Below, piece by piece: positions 1 to 7,787 of a stretch of DNA of 64,000 bases. The number at the start of each line of letters is the position of its first letter. The first letter of the stretch is position 1. A program made the translations under genes and the position numbers. The notes beneath the pieces are model-generated. The model was given only the letters and a program-made list of their open reading frames with translations. It was not told where the DNA came from and ran no database searches. The DNA is from Saccharopolyspora endophytica (GTDB taxonomy: Bacteria; Actinomycetota; Actinomycetes; Mycobacteriales; Pseudonocardiaceae). Location: contig NZ_JAGPXE010000017.1 of the NCBI RefSeq assembly GCF_018070075.1, forward strand, positions 62,001 to 126,000. The letters run 5' to 3'.

Positions 1-183
1 CACGGCGTCGTCGGGCTGCGCCAGACGGGGGTCGCCGAGGAGCACGAACCCGGGCTCTCGGTGCGCTTCATGGGCATCAACGAACAGGCGGTCCTCTCCT
101 ACCTGGTCAGCGCCTACTTCTCCGCCGCGGTGCTGGTCCCGGACGCGCTCGGCGTCCTGGAGAACGTCGAAATCACCCGCTGA
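1..183 (+). CDS. Family 2B encapsulin shell protein, C-terminal 60 residues (5' end outside the window)
   Basis: The frame is open from base 1 and ends at TGA 181-183. The visible tail contains [12 protein letters not shown], then [19 protein letters not shown] and ends ENVEITR. I recognise this as the C-terminus of the family 2 encapsulins (SrpI / mycobacterial major membrane protein I), which fold like the HK97 capsid protein and self-assemble into hollow shells. Family 2B members also carry an N-terminal cyclic-nucleotide-binding-like domain, which would lie upstream. The polyprenyl synthase starts 16 bp downstream on the same strand, matching the known pairing of family 2B shells with isoprenoid enzymes as cargo. 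Assignment is from remembered family sequence; most of the protein is not visible. Confidence 0.8.
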   Translation, partial: HGVVGLRQTGVAEEHEPGLSVRFMGINEQAVLSYLVSAYFSAAVLVPDALGVLENVEITR

Positions 184-199
184 GCGAAGGGAACCCGCA

Positions 200-1243
200 A
201 TGACCACGATGCAGCAGGACGCGAACCGCGCCGGTCAGGCCTTCGAGGCGCTGACCAGCAGCCGAACCATGGTCGAGCCGGCGTTGCGAGCGGCGGTGGA
301 CCGGCTCCCGGACCGGATGCGCCAGGTCGCCGGCTACCACCTGGGATGGCTCGACGAGCGCGGGAACCCGGTGCGCGCCGACCGGGGCAAGGCGATGCGG
401 CCGACCATGGTGCTGCTCAGCGCCTCGGCCGTCGGTGGCGATCCGGCGGACGCGGTGCCGGCCGCGGTGGCCGTGGAACTGGTGCACAACTTCTCGTTGC
501 TGCACGACGACGTGATGGACGGCGATGTCACGCGCCGACATCGGCCGACGGCGTGGACGGTGTTCGGCAACGCCACCGCGATCCTGGCCGGCGACGCGTT
601 GCTGACGCTGGCGGCCGACGTGCTCGCCTCCTCCCAGCACCCGGAGGCGGCCAGCGCGGTGCGGATGCTCAGCAGCGCGGTTCTCGGCCTCATCGACGGG
701 CAGAACTCGGACCTGGAGTTCGAGACGCGTGCCGACGTGGACGTCGCCGCGTGCCAGCGGATGGCCCGCGACAAGACCGGTGCTCTGCTGGGGGCCGCGT
801 GCGCGCTCGGCGCGCTGCACGGCGGCGGCTCGCCGGAGCAGATCACCAGGTTGCGCAGCTTCGGGGAGCGGCTGGGGCTGGCGTTCCAGCACATCGACGA
901 CCTGCTGGGGATCTGGGGCGATCCGGCGATGACCGGCAAACCCGTGTTCTCCGATCTGCGCACCCGCAAGAAGACGTTGCCGGTGGTCTCGGCGCTGACC
1001 TCGGGATCCAGCGCGGGCCAGCGGCTGGCGTCCCTCTACTACCGGGAGCAGCCGCTGGTCAGCGGCGAGCTCGCCCAGGCCGCGGAGCTCGTCACGCTCG
1101 CCGGCGGGCGGGCGTGGAGCCAGGCCCAGGCCGATGAACTGCTCGCCTCGGCGTTGACCGATCTCCGCAGAGCGGAGCCGGAGGAGGACGCGGCAGAGGC
1201 GCTCACGGCACTGGCCCACCTGGTGACGCGCCGGGACCACTGA
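200..1243 (+). CDS. Polyprenyl (isoprenyl) diphosphate synthase, putative encapsulin cargo
   Basis: 347 aa, usual length for trans-isoprenyl diphosphate synthases (GGPP-synthase type), which condense IPP with allylic diphosphates using Mg2+. The first aspartate-rich motif DDVMD is at residues 103-107, the second (DDLLGIWGD) near 233-241, and GKAMRP near 63-68 is the substrate-binding Lys/Arg region. The ATG follows a GAAGGGAA ribosome-binding site, 16 bp after the encapsulin stop, so the two are co-transcribed. Family knowledge: family 2B encapsulins are often paired with polyprenyl synthases or terpene cyclases carrying disordered targeting segments. Here the first ~30 residues (MTTMQQDANRAGQ onward) are the only candidate tag. 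Chain length of the product cannot be read from the sequence. Confidence 0.9.
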   Translation: MTTMQQDANRAGQAFEALTSSRTMVEPALRAAVDRLPDRMRQVAGYHLGWLDERGNPVRADRGKAMRPTMVLLSASAVGGDPADAVPAAVAVELVHNFSLLHDDVMDGDVTRRHRPTAWTVFGNATAILAGDALLTLAADVLASSQHPEAASAVRMLSSAVLGLIDGQNSDLEFETRADVDVAACQRMARDKTGALLGAACALGALHGGGSPEQITRLRSFGERLGLAFQHIDDLLGIWGDPAMTGKPVFSDLRTRKKTLPVVSALTSGSSAGQRLASLYYREQPLVSGELAQAAELVTLAGGRAWSQAQADELLASALTDLRRAEPEEDAAEALTALAHLVTRRDH

Positions 1244-1263
1244 GTCCCGGCGCCCGGAAACGA

Positions 1264-1344
1264 CGGCTCCAGCCACCACCGCCGCCCCTCCTGGCTGGAG
1301 CCGTCCCCGGTCTCCGGGCGGTTCGCCTCGACGCGAACCGCCCG
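1264..1344. terminator. Two tandem bidirectional hairpins between convergent genes
   Basis: CGGCTCCAGCCA (1264-1275) pairs perfectly with TGGCTGGAGCCG (1292-1303), and CGGGCGGTTCGC (1315-1326) with GCGAACCGCCCG (1333-1344). They fill the gap between the convergent synthase and transporter stops and likely end both transcripts. No U-tract is present, as is common in actinobacteria. The flank at 1240-1270 also resembles the dispersed repeat described elsewhere (minus strand). Confidence 0.75.
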
Positions 1345-1346
1345 GT

Positions 1347-2672
1347 TCAGCCCTTCCGGCGGCTGCGGGCGAGCAGGCCGATGATGCCGGCGGCCACCGC
1401 GGAGATGACGAACGAGGTCAGCGCCGCGCTCATCCAGGTGGGGACGGTGAACCCGATGGCCTCGCGGGCACCGGTCCACAACGCCGTCCACCAGCCCAGT
1501 TCACCGGGGTTGATCAGCTGGAAGGCCGCGAAGCCCAGCAGCCAGGCGATCAGCATCCCCCAGCGGGAGGGGGCCTGCGCCGAGACGTCCCACTCGCGGT
1601 TGCGGGCGTTGTAGAAGTAGTCCACCGCCAGCACGCCGAACATCGGCACGAACACCGAACCGATCAGCAGCAGGAAGTTGGAGAACTGCTCGATGTCCAT
1701 CGTCAGCGCGGCCAGCGTGCTGACCACGCCGACGATCAGGCTCAGCAGCCGCCGATCGGTGCTGGGGCGCAGGTTCTGGATGGACACCGCGGTCGAATAG
1801 GTGTCGGCGAAGGACTGGTCGACCTCGCGCAGCACCAGCACCGCGAAGAACAGCACGCCCAGCGGCGCCGCCAGCAGCGGGTCGAAGGCCTTGTCCCCGT
1901 CGAACCCGACCAGCGCCAGACCGAGCAGTCCCAGCAGGTAGCAGGCGATCTGGGTGACCGAGTAGCCGACGGTCGCCGCGGTGAACGCGCCGCTGGCCGA
2001 CCGCGAGTGCCGCGAGTAGTCCGAGGCGACCGGCAGCCAGGACACCGCGACGGCCAGCGCCGCGTCGGCACCGGGCCAGAACCCCTCCCAGGACCCGTCG
2101 TTCATCGGCGGCAACGGCTGGAGCAGCAGCTGCACGAAGAAGTAGACCATCGCGATGAGCACGGCGATGCTCACGTAGCGGCGCAGCAACCTCAGCGCAC
2201 CGAGGGGGCGCAAGGTCAGCGCGGTGGTGAGGACTCCGGCGATGAGCACGTACAGCCACTGCGGCCCGCCGCCGAACAGCGCCTCGGCGCCCTGGGCGAT
2301 CACCAGCAGCTCGAACGTCCCCCAGCCGACCAGCTGGAGGATGTTGAGCACCGTCGGCAGGTAGGACAACCGGGTGCCGAACAGGCCGCGCAGCAGCATC
2401 ATCGCCGGTGCGCCCGTGCGGGCTCCGGGGATGGCTGCGATGCCGACCATCAGGCTGCCCAGCACGGTCCCGACGACGGTGGCCGTCACCGCGGCCGCGA
2501 AGGACAGCTGCGGCACACCGGCGGGCGCGAGCACCGCGAGCGCACCGCTGAAGCCCAGCAGGCTCACGCCGAGGTTGCCCCAGAAGGCTCCTTGGTCGAG
2601 CACGCCCAGCGTTCTGGGTGCCGGTTCGTCCAGGGTGTTCGGAACTTCGGACCGTTCGACGTCAAGCGCCAT
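1347..2672 (-). CDS. cytX: NCS1-family permease, probable thiamine-precursor (HMP) transporter, CytX type
   Basis: 441 aa with about 12 hydrophobic segments and the NCS1 (cytosine/purine/uracil/thiamine/allantoin permease) organisation: GAFWGNLGVSLLGFSGAL near residue 30 in the first helix and a charged cytoplasmic tail ending RSRRKG. On sequence alone it would be called a cytosine/purine permease. The TPP aptamer immediately upstream, whose 3' stem contains the GGGAG ribosome-binding site, shows that it responds to thiamine pyrophosphate. That favours uptake of hydroxymethylpyrimidine or thiamine. No thiamine biosynthesis gene is adjacent. The symbol is by analogy with riboswitch-controlled NCS1 carriers. 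Confidence 0.75.
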   Translation of the reverse strand: MALDVERSEVPNTLDEPAPRTLGVLDQGAFWGNLGVSLLGFSGALAVLAPAGVPQLSFAAAVTATVVGTVLGSLMVGIAAIPGARTGAPAMMLLRGLFGTRLSYLPTVLNILQLVGWGTFELLVIAQGAEALFGGGPQWLYVLIAGVLTTALTLRPLGALRLLRRYVSIAVLIAMVYFFVQLLLQPLPPMNDGSWEGFWPGADAALAVAVSWLPVASDYSRHSRSASGAFTAATVGYSVTQIACYLLGLLGLALVGFDGDKAFDPLLAAPLGVLFFAVLVLREVDQSFADTYSTAVSIQNLRPSTDRRLLSLIVGVVSTLAALTMDIEQFSNFLLLIGSVFVPMFGVLAVDYFYNARNREWDVSAQAPSRWGMLIAWLLGFAAFQLINPGELGWWTALWTGAREAIGFTVPTWMSAALTSFVISAVAAGIIGLLARSRRKG

Positions 2673-2676
2673 CGAC

Positions 2677-2765
2677 AGCTCCCTACGCCGGCATTATCCG
2701 GACAGGTTCTGCGGTCGGTGGCGCGCTGCGTGCCACCCTCTCAGCCCGATCCGCCCGAGCTCCCG
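2677..2765 (-). promoter_or_regulatory. TPP (THI-box) riboswitch
   Basis: On the minus strand the region reads as a TPP aptamer: the CTGAGAGG core (around 2736-2743), a short variable hairpin, then GAACCTGTCCGGATAATGCC and GCGTAGGGAG. The closing stem pairs AGCTC (2757-2761) with GAGCT (2677-2681). The second strand abuts the GGGAG ribosome-binding site, 7-8 nt before the ATG at 2672. TPP binding would therefore hide the ribosome-binding site, translational control as is usual in actinobacteria. Confidence 0.95.
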
Positions 2766-2813
2766 CGTGGATAAGTCGGGCAGACCCTACCTGATCGGGT
2801 GAAGCGGGGTAAG

Positions 2814-4331
2814 TCAGCGCCTCCTGTTGCCGAACAACCCGCGGGTGACCTCGCGGCCGACGGCGCTGGCCGCGGAGCGGAAGAACGAGCGCACGGCCGG
2901 GTTCTCCATCGTCTTCTGGAAGATCCCGGCTTCCTCGCGAGCACCCTTATTCTGCTGCGGGGCCTGCCCCTCTTCCGCGGGCTCGGCGACCTTCTGAGCG
3001 AGCTTCTCGTAGGCGGACTCGCGATCGATCGTCTCGGAGTACTTGGCGTGCAGGTCGGAAGACCGGGCCGAGGTGCGGACCGCGTCCTCGCCGATGGTGC
3101 CCATCAGCGAGCGCGGTGGGCGCAGCCGCGTCCAGGCCACCGGTGTCGGCGCGCCGGTCTCCGACAGCACGGTCACGATCGCCTCCCCGATGCCGAGGCT
3201 CGTCAGCGCCTCGTCGAGCTGGTAGTGCTCGGTGGTCGGGTAGGTCTTCACCGTCTTGGACAGCGCCTTCTGGTCCTCGGGGGTGAACGCGCGGATCGCG
3301 TGCTGGACGCGGGCGCCCAGCTGCGAGAGCACCGGGTTGGGCAGGTCGGTGGGCAGCTGGGTGCAGAAGAAGACGCCGACTCCCTTGGAGCGGATGAGCT
3401 TCACGGTCTGCTCGATGCGGTCGAGGAACGCCTTGGACGCGTCGTTGAACAGCAGGTGCGCTTCGTCGAAGAAGAACACCAGCTTCGGCCGGTCCAGGTC
3501 ACCGGCTTCGGGCATCTCCTCGAAGAGCTCGGCCAGCAGCCACATCAGGAACGTGGAGAACAGCACCGGGTTGGTCTGCACGTCATCGAGCTCGAGGAGG
3601 TTGACCACGCCCTTGCCCTCGAACTGCCGGAGCAGGTCGGCCACTTCCAGCTCTGGTTCGCCGAAGAACTCGTCCCCGCCCTGGGCCTCCAGGTTCGACA
3701 GCGCCCGCAGGATCACCCCGGCGCTGGCGGCCGAGACACCACCGATGCCCTTGAGGTCCGCCTTGCCCTCGTCGCTGGTCAGGTACTGGATGACCGACCG
3801 CAGGTCCTTGGTGTCCAGCAGTCCGAGCCCGCGCTGGTCGGCCCAGTGGAAGATCAGCCCGAGGGTGGACTCCTGGGTGGCGTTGAGCCCGAGCACCTTG
3901 GACAGCAGCAGCGGCCCGAAGCTGGTGATCGACGCCCGGATCGGCACCCCGCGGCCGCCGGTGCCCAGCGAGAGGAACTGCACCGGGTAGGAGGAGGCCT
4001 GCCAGTCGTCGCCGACGTCCTGGGCGCGCGTGGTGAGCTTCTCGCCGCCCTCGCCGGGCTGGGCGAGCCCGGAGAGGTCGCCCTTGATGTCGGCGAGCAC
4101 GACGGGAACCCCGGCGTCGGAGAGCTGTTCGGCCAGCAGTTGCAGCGTTTTGGTCTTGCCGGTGCCGGTCGCGCCCGCGACCAGGCCGTGCCGGTTGAGC
4201 GTGGCAAGCGGGATGCGCACCTGGGCCGCGGCATCGGCCTCGTTGTCGATGACCACCGCCCCGAGGTCGACGGCGGCTCCGCCGGAGGTGTACCCGGCCG
4301 CGATCTGCTGCGCAGCGTTGTTGTCGGTCAC
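2814..4331 (-). CDS. HerA-like / DUF853 ATPase
   Basis: 505 aa from a GTG at 4331, chosen because GGAGGAG lies 6 nt upstream; a longer frame reaches 4418. A P-loop GATGTGKTKT occurs near residue 53 and a Walker B region LVFFFDEAHLLF near 270. The protein matches the DUF853/COG0433 family of HerA-FtsK-like NTPases that usually stand alone in bacteria. HerA relatives translocate DNA with the nuclease NurA, but no NurA is seen here, so the substrate is unknown. The C-terminus is basic (TRGLFGNRRR). It is divergent from larE with a 240-bp gap and is probably a single-gene unit. Confidence 0.85.
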   Translation of the reverse strand: MTDNNAAQQIAAGYTSGGAAVDLGAVVIDNEADAAAQVRIPLATLNRHGLVAGATGTGKTKTLQLLAEQLSDAGVPVVLADIKGDLSGLAQPGEGGEKLTTRAQDVGDDWQASSYPVQFLSLGTGGRGVPIRASITSFGPLLLSKVLGLNATQESTLGLIFHWADQRGLGLLDTKDLRSVIQYLTSDEGKADLKGIGGVSAASAGVILRALSNLEAQGGDEFFGEPELEVADLLRQFEGKGVVNLLELDDVQTNPVLFSTFLMWLLAELFEEMPEAGDLDRPKLVFFFDEAHLLFNDASKAFLDRIEQTVKLIRSKGVGVFFCTQLPTDLPNPVLSQLGARVQHAIRAFTPEDQKALSKTVKTYPTTEHYQLDEALTSLGIGEAIVTVLSETGAPTPVAWTRLRPPRSLMGTIGEDAVRTSARSSDLHAKYSETIDRESAYEKLAQKVAEPAEEGQAPQQNKGAREEAGIFQKTMENPAVRSFFRSAASAVGREVTRGLFGNRRR

Positions 4332-4572
4332 CGCAGTCTCCTCCCATCGGCACGTTCCCTTCGAAAGGTAGGTCGATCCGGCCACCGAGCCGGGGAGTGC
4401 CACTCGGTCGAGGGACATGCGGGCGCGTCCGCACTAGCACCCCGAACGAGCCGTCAAAAGGCTCGTTGACCACCGGAAAGATCTCCTTCGACGGCATGGG
4501 ATGCATCGCTCGTTGGAGTTAGAGTCTGGTCGGACCACATGGCTGTGAGCGAGCGTGCGTGAGGAGTGCGTC

Positions 4573-5391
4573 GTGACCGGATTGGACCGCCTGCGGGCGC
4601 GCGTCAGAACCGAGGAATCCCTGGTCGTGGCGTTCTCGGGTGGCGTGGACTCGGCGCTGCTGGCCGTGGTGGCGCACCAGGAGCTGGGATCGCGGATGCT
4701 CGCGGTCACGGCCGTGTCCCCGAGCCTGGCGGCCGAGGAGCGCAAGCGGGCCAAGCGCTTCGCCCGCGAGCACGGCCTCGCCCACGTCGAGGTCTGCACC
4801 GACGAGGCCGATCGGCCCGAGTACGCCGCCAACGACGGAAATCGCTGCTACCACTGCAAGTCCGCGCTGTTCGACGCGGTGGAGCCGCTGGCGGCGACGA
4901 TGGGCGCCACGATCGCGCTGGGCACCAATGTGGACGATCTGGGCGATCACCGTCCGGGCCAGCGCGCGGCCGCGCAGCGCGGCGCGATCGCGCCGATGGT
5001 CGACGCCGGGCTCACCAAGGCCGACGTCCGCGAGGTCAGCGCCGAGCTGGGTCTGTCCACTGCGGACAAACCGGCCGCGGCGTGCCTGGCCTCCCGCGTC
5101 GCCTACGGCGATCCGGTCACCCCGGAAGTGCTGGCCCGCATCGAGCGGGCGGAGGCCGCCGTCCACGCCCTGGGGTTCCCGGTGTGCCGGGTCCGCGCGC
5201 ACGGTCAGGGCACGGTGGCCCGCCTGGAGGTGCCCGCCGAGGACATCGACCGCGCGGCAGCGCACCACGCCGAGCTCGACGCCGCGGGCCGGGAGGCGGG
5301 CTTCGAGTTCTGCGCGCTGGACATGGCCGGCTTCTCCAGCGGCCGGATGAACGTGCTGCTCCCGCTGCTGCCCACCCGGACGGCGTCATGA
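4573..5391 (+). CDS. larE: LarE, ATP-dependent sacrificial sulfur transferase of nickel-pincer cofactor synthesis
   Basis: 272 aa, GTG start with GAGGAG 7 nt upstream; a GTG at 4555 is an alternative. The PP-loop SGGVDS is at residues 22-27. RCYHCK near residue 92 is typical of LarE. Cys171 in the CLASR motif corresponds to the sacrificial cysteine of Lactiplantibacillus LarE, so this is probably the type that donates its own cysteine sulfur (two LarE per cofactor). The stop overlaps the larB start (ATGA), showing one operon. LarE adds sulfur to the adenylated carboxylates of the pyridinium dicarboxylate made by LarB. Confidence 0.93.
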   Translation: MTGLDRLRARVRTEESLVVAFSGGVDSALLAVVAHQELGSRMLAVTAVSPSLAAEERKRAKRFAREHGLAHVEVCTDEADRPEYAANDGNRCYHCKSALFDAVEPLAATMGATIALGTNVDDLGDHRPGQRAAAQRGAIAPMVDAGLTKADVREVSAELGLSTADKPAAACLASRVAYGDPVTPEVLARIERAEAAVHALGFPVCRVRAHGQGTVARLEVPAEDIDRAAAHHAELDAAGREAGFEFCALDMAGFSSGRMNVLLPLLPTRTAS

Positions 5392-6050
5392 CCGGCTTCA
5401 GCGATCTCGGCTACGCCAGGGTCGACACCGACCGGGAATCCCGCCAGGGGCTTCCGGAGGTGGTCTACGGGCCGGGCAAGCGGCCGGAGGAGATCACCGG
5501 CATCGTGACCGAGCTGCTGGCGCGCAGCACCGGCCCGGTCCTGGTCACCAGGGTCGAACCCGAGGTCGCGGCGGCGGTGCGGGTGCCCGGGGGCGACTAC
5601 GACGAGACGGCGCGGCTGCTGGTGTGGCGACCGGCCGAGCAGCGCGATTTCCGGTTGTGCGTGGCCACGGCGGGCACGTCGGACTGGCCGGTCGCGTCGG
5701 AGGCGGACGCGGTCGCCTCCGCGATCGGCCTGCGCACCCACGTGGTCCGCGACGTCGGGGTGGCGGGCATCCACCGGCTGCTCGCCGCGCGCGAGGACCT
5801 CGAGCAGGCCGACGCCGTGGTCGTGGTGGCGGGCATGGAGGGCGCCCTGGCCAGCGCCGTCGGCGGCCTGGTGTCGTGCCCGGTGATCGCGGTGCCGACC
5901 TCGACCGGGTACGGAGCCTCGCTGGAGGGCGTGACGGCGCTGCTGGCGATGCTCACCTCCTGCGCTGCCGGGCTGACGGTGGTCAACATCGACTCGGGGT
6001 TCTCCGCCGCGATGGCCGCGCACCGGTTGGCCGTGGTGGCCCGGCGATGA
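5388..6050 (+). CDS. larB: LarB, nicotinate adenine dinucleotide carboxylase/hydrolase
   Basis: 220 aa. LarB carboxylates nicotinic acid adenine dinucleotide and releases AMP to give pyridinium-3,5-dicarboxylate mononucleotide, the first committed step of the nickel-pincer nucleotide. The C-terminal half is the AIR-carboxylase (PurE)-like domain: VATAGTSDWPVASEA near residue 88, VVVAGMEGALASAVGGLV near 145 and PTSTGYGASLEG near 170. It overlaps larE at its 5' end and larC at its 3' end by ATGA, so translation of the three is coupled. Confidence 0.93.
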   Translation: MTGFSDLGYARVDTDRESRQGLPEVVYGPGKRPEEITGIVTELLARSTGPVLVTRVEPEVAAAVRVPGGDYDETARLLVWRPAEQRDFRLCVATAGTSDWPVASEADAVASAIGLRTHVVRDVGVAGIHRLLAAREDLEQADAVVVVAGMEGALASAVGGLVSCPVIAVPTSTGYGASLEGVTALLAMLTSCAAGLTVVNIDSGFSAAMAAHRLAVVARR

Positions 6051-7183
6051 TCCTCTGGCTCAACCCCGCGACCGGGCTCTCCGGCGACATGCTGCTGGGC
6101 GCGCTGCTCGGGCTCGGCGCCCCGCTGGAGCAGGTGCGATCGGCGATCGAGTCCACCGGTCTGCGGGGCTGGTCGCTGGACGCCGAGCAGGTCCAGGTGG
6201 ACGGGATCGCGGCGACCAAGGCGGTCGTGACCGCGGACGACGACGCCCCTGAGCGGCACGCGGCGGAGCTGATCGAGATCGCTTCCCGCGCGCGGCCGGA
6301 ACCCGTTGCGCAGCTGGCGGTTTCCGCGATCCAAGCGATCGCGGAGGTGGAGGGCCGGCTGCACGACCGCGATCCGGCGGAGGTGCACCTGCACGAGGTC
6401 GGCGGGCTGGACACCGTCGTGGACACCGTCGGCGTGGCGGCGGCGTTGCACGAACTGTCGGTCACCGCAGTGCATTCCGCTCCGATCGCGCTGGGGTCGG
6501 GCACGGTCCGCTGCGCGCACGGCGTGCTCCCCGCGCCCGCTCCGGCGACGTTGCGCCTGCTGGACGGCGCGGCGGTGGTCGGCGCGGACCTCGCCGGGGA
6601 GACGGTCACGCCGACGGGCGCGGCCCTGGTCGCGGCGATGGGCACCCGGTTCACCCCTCCCCCGGCCATGACGCTCGGTGCCACCGCCTACGGGGCCGGG
6701 ACCAAGCGCTTCCCACAACGCCCGAACGTCCTGTCGGCCTCGCTGGGGTCCTCCAGCACCGAGCCTGAGACGATGGTCGTGGTGGAGTGCAACGTCGACG
6801 ACGTCACCGGCGAATCCCTGGGCCACGTGGTCGAACGGCTGCTCGACGCCGGCGCGGCCGACGCGTGGACCAGTCCGGCGACGATGAAGAAGTCCCGTCC
6901 CGCCCACGTCCTGCACGTGCTGTGCGCCCCCGGTGTCGAGGCGGAGCTGACCGAAATCGTGGTGGCCGAGACCGGCACGCTCGGCACCCGCCGGCACGAG
7001 GTCCAGCGCACCGCGCTCCCCCGCCGCACCACGACCGTGTCCGTGCGGGGGCATCGGATCCGCGTCAAGCACGGCCCGCACCGCAGCAAGCCCGAGCACG
7101 ACGACGTCGCCGCCGCGGCGAAGGCCCTCGGCCTCCCGCTGCGCACCGTCACCGACATAGCCCTGGACGAGGCGCGCGGCTGA
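6047..7183 (+). CDS. larC: LarC, nickel insertion cyclometallase for the pincer cofactor
   Basis: 378 aa in one continuous frame. In some Firmicutes larC is split into two ORFs joined by programmed frameshifting; here it is intact. The N-terminus (LNPATGLSGDMLLGALLGLG) and HLHEVGGLDTVVDTVG near residue 113 are family signatures; the acidic/histidine residues there are candidates for Ni and nucleotide handling. LarC uses CTP and Ni2+ to complete the cofactor. It closes the larEBC operon. The lactate racemase apoenzyme LarA is not present in this window. Confidence 0.93.
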   Translation: MILWLNPATGLSGDMLLGALLGLGAPLEQVRSAIESTGLRGWSLDAEQVQVDGIAATKAVVTADDDAPERHAAELIEIASRARPEPVAQLAVSAIQAIAEVEGRLHDRDPAEVHLHEVGGLDTVVDTVGVAAALHELSVTAVHSAPIALGSGTVRCAHGVLPAPAPATLRLLDGAAVVGADLAGETVTPTGAALVAAMGTRFTPPPAMTLGATAYGAGTKRFPQRPNVLSASLGSSSTEPETMVVVECNVDDVTGESLGHVVERLLDAGAADAWTSPATMKKSRPAHVLHVLCAPGVEAELTEIVVAETGTLGTRRHEVQRTALPRRTTTVSVRGHRIRVKHGPHRSKPEHDDVAAAAKALGLPLRTVTDIALDEARG

Positions 7184-7237
7184 GGTCCCTCCCGAACTCA
7201 CCGGTGACGGTCGGTCCGGCTCGGTACCCTCCGCAGC

Positions 7238-7672
7238 ATGGCCATCAAGTTCGAGAACGTCGGCATCGCGGTGCGCGACCTCGACGCGACGATCTCCTTC
7301 TTCACCGACCTCGGCCTCACGGTCGTCGGCCGCACCGCGATCAGCGGTGAGTGGGCCGACACCGCCGTGGGCCTCGACGGCAACCACGCCAACGTGGCGA
7401 TGCTCCGGACGCCGGACGGCGGGCACCTCGAGCTGTTCGAGTACCTCCACCCGGAAGCGATCGAGACCGAGCCGACTCGTCCCCACGAGATCGGCATGCA
7501 CCGCGTCGCCTTCTCGGTCGACGACATCGACGACGCCCTGGCGATCGCCGCGAAGCACGGATGCCGTCCGCTGCGCGGCGTGGCGACCTACGAGGACGTC
7601 TACAAGCTCACCTACGTCCGCGGCCCCAGCGGCATCCTCGTGATGTTCGCCCAGGATCTGAAGAAGAGCTGA
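7238..7672 (+). CDS. VOC-superfamily (glyoxalase/bleomycin-resistance fold) protein
   Basis: 144 aa, a single VOC unit of two beta-alpha-beta-beta-beta modules: KFENVGIAVRDLDATISFF at the start and MHRVAFSVDDIDDALAIA near residue 88. Metal-ligand candidates are His/Glu in HLELFEYLHPE (near 65-75) and His88. These features fit lactoylglutathione-lyase-like or ring-cleaving dioxygenase-like enzymes, but the substrate is not predictable. TACCCT lies 7 nt before the ATG with no ribosome-binding site, so the mRNA is probably leaderless. It follows larC by 54 bp but is likely a separate unit. Confidence 0.8.
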   Translation: MAIKFENVGIAVRDLDATISFFTDLGLTVVGRTAISGEWADTAVGLDGNHANVAMLRTPDGGHLELFEYLHPEAIETEPTRPHEIGMHRVAFSVDDIDDALAIAAKHGCRPLRGVATYEDVYKLTYVRGPSGILVMFAQDLKKS

Positions 7673-7787
7673 CGGCGCACGCGATCGCCGACCGCGACGA
7701 GACCACCGGCCGCCGGGTGCGCGGGCCCGAGGATGCCGAAGAGCATCAGCGTCGAGGTCGACCGCTTCCGGGGTGCCCAGCGACGAT

